Assembly (NCBI RefSeq): GCF_000987955.1
Contig: NZ_LAZU01000021.1
Span: 186,001-250,000 of the forward strand
DNA from: Paenibacillus sp. DMB20
GTDB taxonomy: Bacteria; Bacillota; Bacilli; Paenibacillales; Paenibacillaceae
DNA length: 64,000 nucleotides
Direction: 5' to 3'
Shown: positions 56,607 to 64,000 of the stretch, piece by piece
How positions within the stretch are numbered: position 1 is the stretch's first letter
How the letters are laid out: every line of letters starts with the position of its first letter
Position numbers and translations under genes: made by a program
The notes under the pieces: generated by a model
Told to the model about the DNA's origin: nothing
Databases searched by the model: none
The model's input: only the letters and a program-made list of their open reading frames with translations

Positions 56607-56922
56607 TGTTCTCCAGCATGCTGATCGCATTAACAAGGTGATTATCGAAAATCTGCTTGGCGACGGCCAGCAGGTCCCGGATCAGCGGGTCCGTCAAGGA
56701 GTAGATGACGGAAGTGCCGTCCTTTCGTCCGATGACCACATTCTTATTGCGCAGCACGGCCAATTGCTGGGATACGGCAGACCCTTCGCTCCCCAAAAGG
56801 GACTGAATCTCATTGACGGTCTTATCGCCTTCGCACAGCACCTCCAAGATCCGAATCCGCAGCGGGTGTGCCAATGCTTTGAAGAAGTCGGCTTTAAACT
56901 GCTGTATTTCCTGAAACATCAC
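56590..56922 (-). CDS. ArsR-family repressor
   Basis: This 110-residue winged-helix protein begins MMFQEIQQFKADFFKALAHP, then LRIRILEVLCEGDKTVNEIQ, SAVSQQLAVLRNKNVVIGRK (recognition helix) and TSVIYSLTDPLIRDLLAVAK. There is no CxC metal site, so it is of the metal-free type that senses sulfur or other species by Cys or another group. Only one Cys (in VLCEG) is present. The C-terminal five residues (IKKNV) and stop lie in the repeat element at 56493, so the end of the gene was probably created by that insertion. The SulP gene follows 349 bases later on the same strand. Confidence 0.88.
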   Translation of the reverse strand: MMFQEIQQFKADFFKALAHPLRIRILEVLCEGDKTVNEIQSLLGSEGSAVSQQLAVLRNKNVVIGRKDGTSVIYSLTDPLIRDLLAVAKQIFDNHLVNAISMLENIKKNV

Positions 56923-57237
56923 GCTCGCTCCTAAATATTCAGTCTTTTAAATCCATAGAGATAGTGTAACACAGTTCGATAAGGCGGACGAATGATCAGG
57001 CCATATTCTTGTCCATTCAAAATGAACCGGGTCCTTTGGATATGTAAAAAGACATAAAGCCTTCCGCCGGCCGATTCGTGATTATTCCCCAGGAAATGAC
57101 AGGGGAAAGGCTAATGGGCGATTTTGCTAGTGCCAAAGTATGAAATCAGTTGACCGCTACTTGGAAGGATGACATTGGTCAGGTAAAATATCCCTTGGTT
57201 TAATCTAGACAAAAAAAAAGAAAGGCGGCTTGATTGG
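56923..57237. other. Intergenic region before the Trp-repeat gene
   Basis: No gene is supported in these 315 bases. TTGGTC (57175-57180) and TTTAAT (57199-57204) are 18 bases apart and could be the promoter of the next gene; AAAGGCGG (57220-57227) is its ribosome binding site. Confidence 0.45.
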
Positions 57238-58162
57238 ATGAAAAAGGGAATGGGATTTGTATATAAGTTTTTGCTTGCTGCCTGCGCGTTCTTGTTGATT
57301 TCGGCAGCGGTGCTGCCAACGTCCCCGGCAGATGCGGCAGACCGGAAGTGGATGAATCAAATTTGGAAGGCCTATGAAACCTTTAACGCGAAGACGGTAA
57401 AAGCTTATGAGGCTTATCAAAAACAAATCGAAGAAAATTACGATCGTTATTATGAAAGCAGCCAGGCCAGAATCGACGAGCTGGAGAAAATAGTCCTTGA
57501 GGACCTGAAAATGTGGGATGCCAAGCTGCAGGCCGATTATGAGCAGCTGAAGCAGCGCTACGGCAATGACCGTTCTCTGGCCGACGAGCTTAGGGAATAT
57601 TCGCGCGATATCAGTCTCACCAATATGAGCAGCCCGATGTGGAAGTACAAAAAAGACGCCAGCCGTACGTTTATGAACAGCCTGATGTGGAAGTACAACA
57701 AAGAGCTGAGCGATACCTTTCTGAACAGTTTCATGTGGACATACCGCAAAACGATTTCCCCGACGTATTTGAACAGCGCCGCCTGGGAGATGAAAAGAAA
57801 CGTCAGCACGACCTATTTAAACAGCAATATGTGGAATCTTCGCAACGCTTCGAGCGATTCTTATCTTAGCAGTCCGATGTGGAAATACCGTGTGGGCAAG
57901 TTAAGCAAAGCACAGGCCAAAAAAACAATATGACCAGCTTTATAAAAAGTATACCGCCGCGCTGGCGAAGGTTAACGCGGAACAGAAAAAGTACATTGCC
58001 GAAATGGAGAGCGGAACGAAGAGAAAGCTTGAAGAGCTGTATTTGGCCACAATCAAGGGGCTTGAGGACCAGCGTGAAAACTCGCTGCAGGCCGTCTCCG
58101 AGCTGAGAAAGAAAATTACGGGGGAAGGGCTGGAATGGAAGCCCCTGCTGGTTACGCCATAG
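57238..58162 (+). CDS. Secreted coiled-coil protein with six 16-residue Trp repeats, one frameshift
   Basis: Removing one A from the A7 run at 57919-57925 gives 307 residues. The signal peptide (FLLAACAFLLISAAVLPTSP, cleaved near 34) is followed by a helical region (about 40-120) rich in Tyr, Glu and Lys. Six consecutive 16-residue repeats follow, with Trp at 135, 151, 167, 183, 199 and 215. The consensus is S-x-T-(Y/F)-(L/M)-N-S-x-M-W-x-Y-(K/R), as in SRTFMNSLMWKY and SDTFLNSFMWTY. Another coiled coil ends it (KYTAALAKVNAEQKKYIAEM). I know no family with this repeat. The symmetry suggests a rod or solenoid at the cell surface. It stands alone. Confidence 0.8.
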
Positions 58163-58206
58163 TTGAAAGACAATAATAACTCCCGCAGTCATCCGGGGCG
58201 AATAAC

Positions 58207-58243
58207 GAAAAGCCTTGAGGGGTCATCCCCTGCAAGGCTTTTC
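58207..58243. terminator. Bidirectional terminator
   Basis: GAAAAGCCTTG and CAAGGCTTTTC pair, with the inner stem GGGG-TCAT-CCCC. It lies between the convergent Trp-repeat and ROK genes. Confidence 0.88.
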
Positions 58244-58272
58244 GGCTTTTAAATGAAGGTTGCATCCCCTTT

Positions 58273-59405
58273 TTAGCCGCAGTATTCATAGTCCTGTATG
58301 ATGGCGAGCGCAGCGCCTGCAGCCGGACTTTCCTCGTTTCTTACAAAGAGGATTTCGGTATGATCGCCGGGAAATCGAAGCGTTTTACGGAGCGTTTCCT
58401 CGACGGTCGATTCCCGGAACGGTTTGCTCCACGAATAAGGACTGTCTACGACAATGAGCTTCGGGTTGCATAGATGGATCATATGGGCCAGAGCCATACT
58501 GAGGTACCGGCCGATTTCCGCATAAAGCCGCTCCCGGGGAGAGGCGCCCGGATGAGCGTCCCCCGCCGTGCTCACGTTCTCCGCTTCAAGATCAAGCTGC
58601 TCCAGTCGCTGGCCCACGGATTCGGATCGAATGAAGGCTTCAAGGCAGCCCTTTCGTCCGCACCGGCAGATTGGACCATCCGGGTCGACGGTGAGATGCC
58701 CCACCTCGCCGGCGGTCCAGGAGCCTCCGACGTGGAGCTTGTCCCGGATCAGGAAGCTCCGCCAACCCCTTCGTCAATCCAGACATAGAAGGTCGAGTCG
58801 GCAGGTTCCCCTTCGAGTTGCCCGACGACGGCAAGCGCGCTTGCCTTTACGCTGTTCATCACCCGCAGCGGGACGGACAGATAAGGGGCAAGCGCCGCCT
58901 TTACGTCTACCTCTTCCCAGCCCATGTGGGAAGAATAATGCACGTAACCTCTTTCGGGGTCCACGATGCCGGGGAGGCCGACGCCGACGCCGATCGTTTC
59001 CGGGTGCCTTCGGATCAAATCCGCCGCGCAGGAACCGATTTTTTGCAGGCAAGTTTCCGGATCGGAGGTATCAAGCTGAAGCCGCTCGGCATCGATGGTG
59101 GTCAAGAAATAATCCGTAACCGCAATGTAAGCTTCCTGATTACGGAGATAGACGCCAATGGATTTCAAAGACTCCCGGATGATCTCGATATTGATTTTCG
59201 GACGTCCGGCGGACGGGGCTTCATGGGTGCCGGTTTCCCGGATGATCTGCTGCTTAATGTATTTGTCTACAATGAGGGATACCGTGTTTTTGCTGAGATT
59301 CAGTCTGCGGGAGATATCCAGCCGGGAGGTGGTTCCTTCCTTCCGGAGAAGCCCCAAAATCCGCTTTTCGTTTTGCTGCCGTAGGACAGCCGTGCCTTTC
59401 GTCAT
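58273..59405 (-). CDS. ROK-family repressor (NagC/XylR type), one frameshift
   Basis: One G is missing on the coding strand near 58756 (VGGASS should read VGGGFL). Corrected, it has about 377 residues. The N-terminal winged helix (LRQQNEKRILGLLRKEGTTS, SRRLNLSKNTVSLIVDKY) is followed by the ROK sugar-kinase-like body: VGVGLPGIVDPERGYVHYSS, TFYVWIDEGVGGG, AGEVGHLTVDP and the zinc motif CRCGRKGCLEAF. ROK repressors bind phosphorylated or free sugars and release DNA. ATG 59405 is chosen because GAAGAGG is close upstream; ATG 59483 would add an unrelated leader. It is divergent from the amino-sugar operon, its likely target. Confidence 0.88.
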
Positions 59406-59576
59406 CTCGATTACCTCTTCATATGCAGGGATTGGAAAAAAGCTCTTTAACGACATTGTAACAAGGACGGAGGAACGGAACAAATGTGACGGTTAACGGC
59501 AACGAGACGGAGGCTTTGCTTATGGCTGGTACTGGATAAAGAGAAAAGCTCCGGATTTGGAGCTTGAAATTCGGCA

Positions 59577-59750
59577 TTGACATGGTGGAATCGAGTATAG
59601 TACTTTATAGGAAATAATTAGTCATAGTTAAGGATTAAATGATTGGCGTTTTGAAATTACGAAGGAAAGGGGGAAAGAATTACCGGACGACAAACACAAG
59701 CTGGACCTTTTCACTAACCTGATTTCCCATCAAAAATGAAAACGATTCCA
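59577..59750 (+). promoter_or_regulatory. Promoter and cre-like site of the amino-sugar operon
   Basis: TTGACA (59577-59582) and TACTTT (59601-59606) are 18 bases apart. AATAATTAGTCATAGTTA just downstream may bind the ROK repressor. TGAAAACGATTCCA (59737-59750) matches the cre consensus with one deviation. The 417-base gap holds no gene. Confidence 0.55.
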
Positions 59751-59822
59751 ATACTTCGAATGTTCGCTGGAACACCTTGATTGCGGTTTGGCCGTATCCA
59801 AATGGAAAGGGGTTCGTTTATC

Positions 59823-61346
59823 GTGAAATGGGCAGATTTGATTGTTATCGGCTTTTATATCTTACTCGTTATGGGTGCGACTTACTGGTCGCTGAAGCAG
59901 GTGAAGAACAGCAATGACTTTTTTGCGGCCGGAGGAAAGCTGCCCTGGTGGCTGTCAGGGGTTTCGCATCATATGTCGGGCTACAGCGCGGCGGTCTTTG
60001 TGGCTTATGCCGCGGTGGCATACAACTATGGATTTACGATGTACGTCTGGTGGGCGGTGCCGATAGCGATCGGCGTGTTTGCGGGTTCGTTCCTGTTTGC
60101 CCCGCGGTGGGCAAGACTGAGACGGAGGCTGAACATCGAGTCGCCGATGGAATACTTGTCCATCCGTTACAATGTGCCGACCCAGCAGATGATGGCCTGG
60201 AGCGGAGTGCTGCTCAAGGTGTTTGACGTCGGCGCCAAATGGGCGGCGATCGCCGTGATCCTGAACGTGTTTACCGGGCTGGATATCATGACGGGGATTT
60301 TCATTTCCGGGGCGGTGGGACTGTTTTATACCGCTATCGGAGGACTTTGGGCTGACGCGCTGAATGATTTCGGGCAATTTATCGTGCAGCTGCTTGCCGC
60401 TGCGGCCATGATCGTGGCCGTTGCTTCCCGGCTCGGCGGGTTCGGCGAGCTGCTGACGATGTGGGACCGGCTGCCGGCCGAACATTCCATGCCCCTGCGG
60501 GAGCCGTACACCCTAGGCTTTGTTCTGGCGTATCTGCTGATTTATACGTTCAGCTACAACGGGGGGACGTGGAACCTGGCACAGCGTTTTATCGCTTCTC
60601 CCCGTGGGAAGGACGCCCGAAAAGCCGCCGTTTTATCGTCCATCCTGTACTTGGTATGGCCGCTTTTCATATTTTACCCGATGTGGGCGGCGCCGATTCT
60701 GTTCCCGGGATTGGAGGACCCGACGAAATCCTATTCGATCATGGCGACGGAGCTTCTCCCGCACGGCTTGATCGGGCTTGTCCTTATCGCGATGTTCACC
60801 CAGACGCTGGCGATGACCTCATCGGACGCCAACGCGATTACGGCGGTCGTAACGCGTGATATTCTGCCGGTCATGTTCCCGAAAAAATTTCAAAAGAACC
60901 GGACCTCCCTGTTCGCGGTACGCCTGACGGTGCTGATTTTTATCCTTGTCACCGTCATGATCGCCCTGAACGCCAAATCGTTCGGCGGCGTGCTGGATCT
61001 CTTGATCATCTGGTTCGGAGGGCTGGTCGGTCCGATCTCCATCCCGATGCTGCTCGGTCTGCTGCCATGGTTCCGGCGGAGCGGCTCGGCGGCGGCGATA
61101 ACCTCCTGGTGCGCAGGCATTGCCGCTTTCATTCTGGTCAAGTTCGTCATCCCTGATCTGAGTACGGCTGCCGTTGTTGCCGCACCGGTCTTGACCTCCC
61201 TCGTTATATATGCGGGGATGGGATGGCTAAACCCGAACAAGGTCGTAAGGGCGGAGGTCGATGAGCTGCTGGATGCGCTTAATCGGGATGACGATGACGA
61301 CTACGCGCCGGTGCCGCCAAAAGGAGCGGTCACGGATGCGGGCTGA
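59823..61346 (+). CDS. Sodium:solute symporter (SSS family), amino-sugar uptake
   Basis: This 507-residue, roughly 13-helix transporter has the SSS features GFYILLVMGATYWSLKQVKN, NSNDFFAAGGKLPWWLSGVS, FVAYAAVAYNYGFTMYVWWA and NDFGQFIVQLLAAAAMIVAV. The C-terminus is a short acidic tail. GTG 59823 follows AAAGGGG at ten bases; an earlier in-frame ATG (59802) lacks a good site and would add a leader. Genes for AGE epimerase, NagB and NagA follow, so the substrate is probably an N-acetylated amino sugar or sialic acid. Confidence 0.88.
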   Translation: MKWADLIVIGFYILLVMGATYWSLKQVKNSNDFFAAGGKLPWWLSGVSHHMSGYSAAVFVAYAAVAYNYGFTMYVWWAVPIAIGVFAGSFLFAPRWARLRRRLNIESPMEYLSIRYNVPTQQMMAWSGVLLKVFDVGAKWAAIAVILNVFTGLDIMTGIFISGAVGLFYTAIGGLWADALNDFGQFIVQLLAAAAMIVAVASRLGGFGELLTMWDRLPAEHSMPLREPYTLGFVLAYLLIYTFSYNGGTWNLAQRFIASPRGKDARKAAVLSSILYLVWPLFIFYPMWAAPILFPGLEDPTKSYSIMATELLPHGLIGLVLIAMFTQTLAMTSSDANAITAVVTRDILPVMFPKKFQKNRTSLFAVRLTVLIFILVTVMIALNAKSFGGVLDLLIIWFGGLVGPISIPMLLGLLPWFRRSGSAAAITSWCAGIAAFILVKFVIPDLSTAAVVAAPVLTSLVIYAGMGWLNPNKVVRAEVDELLDALNRDDDDDYAPVPPKGAVTDAG

Positions 61347-61387
61347 CGGGATGGCGCATATGGAACCGTAGGCAAAAAAGGGGTGAA

Positions 61388-62680
61388 ATGATGAAAAAAT
61401 CATCGCTGGATTTTTATCGCAATCACGTGAATCAAGTGCTGCTCCCGTTCTGGGAACGGGCGCTGGATGAACGGAATGGCGGAGTATACACCTGTTTTAA
61501 CAACGCCGGAACGGAGCGGATATCGACGGATAAATATACCTGGTCCCAGGGAAGATTTGTCTGGATCTGGTCCCGTCTTGCCCGGCTGCGCATGGATGGC
61601 TTAATGCAAGGGGAAGCGGAGCCGCTGCTTGCGCAGGCAGGAAAAACGGCACGTTTTTTGAGGGAGCGTGCTTTTCTGGAAAACGGCCATGCGGCCTTTT
61701 TGCTCACCGAAGACGGAAAGCCCAAGGAGAGTTTCCCGGGAGCCGGATATGATTCGAGCTTTTATGCGGATTGTTTCGTCGTGCTTGGATTTACGGAGTA
61801 CGCGCGTGCAGCCGGCGATAGGGAGATGCTTGGCCAGGCGCTGGCAGTATATGATTCCATCCTGTCCCGGCTGGATCGGGGGGACGTTCGCAGCGAGCCG
61901 TACCCGGCGCCGGAAGGGCTTTGCCTCCATGCCTACTCCATGATCATGCTCAATGTGTCCCAAGAGCTTGCCGAGGTTTTGAGGGCGTTTCGTCACGGGC
62001 GGGCCGAAGAGGTGGAGCGCCGGGCTGTCGGGTATATGGACAAGATTTTGGACCGGTTTGTCATGGCCGACGGCACGCTGCTGGAGATGGTGGATGAACA
62101 CGGAGTCCGGGGAAGAAAGGAAAAGCTGCTTTGCCGTTACGTCAATCCGGGCCATGCGATTGAATGCATGTGGTTCGTCATGAAAACGGCGGAATTTAAC
62201 GGGCGCGCGGATGCCCTGGACCAAGCTTGCGCTGTCGTCAGACGTGCGTTCGAGCTGGGCTGGGATCCCGTCTACGGCGGATTGCTGCGGTTCGTAGATT
62301 ACGGAGGAGGCGAGCCCGAAGGCGATCTGATCGGCGACGGGAATGAGGATCTGATCCTCGGATCCTGGGATACAAAGCTGTGGTGGCCTCATTCGGAGGC
62401 TTTATATTCTGCCGTTCTGGCCTATGATTTTAGCGGGGATGATAGGATCCTGGACTGGTATGAGCGTGTGTTCGAATATGCCTTCAGCGTATTTCCGAAC
62501 CCGGATGCCAAGGTGGGCGAATGGATTCAGATCCGCGACCGTCAGGGACGCCCGCTGGAAAAGGTCGTCGCGCTGCCGGTCAAGGACCCGTATCATGTTT
62601 TGCGGAACATGCTGCTGATCATAGAACGGCTGTCGGAGCGGGATTGCAAGATCAAACTGGAAACGAAAGGAGTACGGTAA
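61388..62680 (+). CDS. N-acylglucosamine 2-epimerase (AGE) family enzyme
   Basis: This 430-residue (alpha/alpha)6-barrel protein begins KKSSLDFYRNHVNQVLLPFW. The family's conserved histidines are in RYVNPGHAIECMW, KLWWPHSEALYSA and VKDPYHVLRN; the first and third are the likely general acid/base residues. AGE enzymes interconvert N-acetylmannosamine and N-acetylglucosamine, which fits feeding a NagA/NagB pathway; relatives act on cellobiose or mannose. It starts at ATG 61388 or 61391 after AAAAAAGGGG. The spacing favours 61391, with one codon of difference. Confidence 0.88.
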   Translation: MMKKSSLDFYRNHVNQVLLPFWERALDERNGGVYTCFNNAGTERISTDKYTWSQGRFVWIWSRLARLRMDGLMQGEAEPLLAQAGKTARFLRERAFLENGHAAFLLTEDGKPKESFPGAGYDSSFYADCFVVLGFTEYARAAGDREMLGQALAVYDSILSRLDRGDVRSEPYPAPEGLCLHAYSMIMLNVSQELAEVLRAFRHGRAEEVERRAVGYMDKILDRFVMADGTLLEMVDEHGVRGRKEKLLCRYVNPGHAIECMWFVMKTAEFNGRADALDQACAVVRRAFELGWDPVYGGLLRFVDYGGGEPEGDLIGDGNEDLILGSWDTKLWWPHSEALYSAVLAYDFSGDDRILDWYERVFEYAFSVFPNPDAKVGEWIQIRDRQGRPLEKVVALPVKDPYHVLRNMLLIIERLSERDCKIKLETKGVR

Positions 62681-62681
62681 C

Positions 62682-63461
62682 ATGAGTACGTTAACCGTGG
62701 CGGATTTAACATTTGAAAGGTTGAATGTCAAAGTGTATCAAGACCGAGCGTCGCTGGGGAGGGCTGCGGGGCTGGAGTGCGCCGCTCATATGAGAGAACT
62801 GCTCGGGAAGCAGGAGCGCATCCGAATGGTTTTTGCCGCCGCCCCGTCCCAAAACGAATTTTTGGAGACGCTGGCATCGGAGCCGGATCTCGACTGGTCG
62901 CGCGTCATCGCATTTCATATGGATGAATATATCGGATTGGATCGTCAAGCCCCACAGCGCTTTGCCCAATTTTTGCAGGAGAGGTTGTTCGATCTTGTGC
63001 GACCCGGCGAGGTTCATCTGATCGATGGCGGCGCGTCTCCCGAAGAGGAATGCCGGAGGTACGGGGAGCTCGCCTCGAAGCAGCCGATCGATATCGTCTG
63101 CATGGGAATCGGGGAGAACGGCCATATCGCATTTAACGATCCGCCGGTTGCGGACTTTCATGATCCGGCACCGATGAAGCCGGTGAAGCTGGATGAGGTG
63201 TGCCGCCGGCAGCAGGTAAACGATGGCTGCTTCGAATCGATCGGAGACGTGCCGACCCATGCGCTGACGCTGACGATTCCGATGCTGATGTCAGGCAGGA
63301 GGCTGTTCTGCATGGTTCCCGGCGCAACCAAAAGGGCAGCCGTCCGCCGTACGCTGCATGACGAGATATCCACCTCGTGTCCTTCCACCATTCTCCGCAC
63401 GCATGCCGACTGTACGCTTTATACGGATACGTCGGCATATGGGGAAGATGCGAATGGGTAG
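62682..63461 (+). CDS. nagB: Glucosamine-6-phosphate deaminase (NagB family)
   Basis: This 259-residue enzyme has the NagB active-site motifs FHMDEYIGLD (Asp81) and CMGIGENGHIAFND (His148, with the following Asn-Asp where NEP is usual). It converts glucosamine-6-phosphate to fructose-6-phosphate and ammonia, the last step before glycolysis. The slightly changed motifs (FHMDEY for FNLDEY, NDP for NEP) place it in a divergent branch, so a related amino-sugar phosphate is possible. It follows AGE by one base and overlaps nagA by eight. Confidence 0.85.
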   Translation: MSTLTVADLTFERLNVKVYQDRASLGRAAGLECAAHMRELLGKQERIRMVFAAAPSQNEFLETLASEPDLDWSRVIAFHMDEYIGLDRQAPQRFAQFLQERLFDLVRPGEVHLIDGGASPEEECRRYGELASKQPIDIVCMGIGENGHIAFNDPPVADFHDPAPMKPVKLDEVCRRQQVNDGCFESIGDVPTHALTLTIPMLMSGRRLFCMVPGATKRAAVRRTLHDEISTSCPSTILRTHADCTLYTDTSAYGEDANG

Positions 63462-64000
63462 TCCGCAAGCGTGGTCACTCCGCGGCATTCATTATGCGAC
63501 GGGGGAGCCGGTGGAGGTTGTCATTCGGGAAGGCTTCATTTTAAGCGTAAGTCCTTGCGACCCTAAAGACCGCTCCGCTCTCGGGTACATTGGACCGGGG
63601 CTGGTCGATCTTCAAATCAACGGTTACGCCGGGCATGACTTCAATTCGCTGCCCTTGTCGGCCGATCTGGTGCCGGAGGTTACCGCGAAGCTGTGGAGGG
63701 AAGGGGTAACCTCGTATTGCCCGACGGTAATCACGAACGGGGACCGCGAGATCGGGGAAGCGCTGCGAAGGATCGCAGAGGCGTGCGAAAAGAATAAAGA
63801 AATCGGCTCATGCATAGCGGGCATTCACCTGGAGGGACCGTTTATCACGCCGGAAGACGGTCCCCGGGGCGCACACGACCGGAAATTCGTCAAGCCGCCG
63901 GATTGGGAGCTGTTTCAGCGCTGGCAGGAAGCGGCCGGCGGGCGCATCGCCATCGTGACCCTTTCCCCGGAATGGGATTCGGCGGCTTCCTTCATAGAAC
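63454..64000 (+). CDS. nagA: N-acetylglucosamine-6-phosphate deacetylase (NagA), truncated by the window end
   Basis: The first 182 residues are visible. GPGLVDLQINGYAGHDFNS is the start of the metal-dependent amidohydrolase core, and AGIHLEGPFITPEDGPRGAH (the HLEGPF metal-binding motif) is typical of NagA. It deacetylates N-acetylglucosamine-6-phosphate, making the substrate of NagB. ATG 63454 follows GGGGAAG and overlaps the nagB stop; a second ATG at 63448 is two codons upstream. The gene is not shown to be broken; it runs off the edge. Confidence 0.9.
   Translation, partial: MGSPQAWSLRGIHYATGEPVEVVIREGFILSVSPCDPKDRSALGYIGPGLVDLQINGYAGHDFNSLPLSADLVPEVTAKLWREGVTSYCPTVITNGDREIGEALRRIAEACEKNKEIGSCIAGIHLEGPFITPEDGPRGAHDRKFVKPPDWELFQRWQEAAGGRIAIVTLSPEWDSAASFIE

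Overview
This window looks like a chromosomal segment from a Firmicute of the Paenibacillus type. The reasons are moderately GC-rich coding DNA, strong AGGAGG-type ribosome binding sites, YesM/YesN-type two-component pairs beside sugar ABC transporters, a YheC/YheD spore-coat ATP-grasp protein, an SLH-domain protein, a CIRCE-controlled htpG, PurBox and cre-like operators, and a repeated intergenic element. The genus is inferred from gene content. No rRNA, tRNA, CRISPR array, intact insertion sequence or replication origin was seen.

One technical point governs the whole annotation. At least 15 genes carry a one-base frameshift, nearly always one base too many in a homopolymer. Removing that base restores a complete family-typical protein each time, and in multiply hit genes the corrections sum to a whole number of codons. 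I read these as sequencing errors and annotate the genes as single CDSs, with the site named in each entry.

Layout. 1-3122: tail of a probable GTPase gene and a large membrane-anchored GAP1-like protein, a suspected conflict or signalling cassette. 3470-4822: WXG100-headed polymorphic toxin and its immunity gene, followed by AT-rich debris with an IS3-like remnant. 5390-8660: a one-piece histidine kinase-response regulator divergent from a secreted beta-lactamase-fold hydrolase, with TGTCA-type inverted repeats between them. 8950-13220: MFS pump with MarR repressor, small conserved proteins and an aldo/keto reductase. 13323-17560: secreted DUF4855 protein divergent from a regulator that fuses a GntR helix-turn-helix to a sugar-binding-protein fold. 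17841-20354: tatA next to a twin-arginine beta-helix protein. 20429-22758: YheC/D-like protein and MATE pump.

23083-29195 is a nucleoside uptake and salvage operon (BMP lipoprotein, ATPase, two permeases, a sulfite-oxidase-fold enzyme, a nucleoside phosphorylase) with a candidate PurBox. 29636-31175 is a TetR/epimerase unit with three TGATTG-type palindromes, followed by htpG under CIRCE. 33986-47391 is an oligosaccharide locus: DUF3298-type protein, GH63-like glycosidase, YesMN-like two-component system, binding protein, two permeases, GH2 beta-galactosidase and MFS transporter. Three of its promoters share the block TGAAAGCG directly after the -10.

47876-57000 holds single genes: esterase, AlkZ-like protein, SLH protein, RlmA, a YafY/DinB pair and an ArsR/SulP pair. 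57238-58162 encodes a secreted coiled-coil protein with six exact 16-residue Trp repeats. 58273-64000 is an amino-sugar operon (ROK repressor, Na+/solute symporter, AGE epimerase, NagB, NagA cut by the window end). Two non-coding repeat families stand out: a roughly 110-bp three-hairpin element at 29315, 47488 and 56493, and a cluster of four TAACGGA...TCCGTTA palindromes at 33775-33957.
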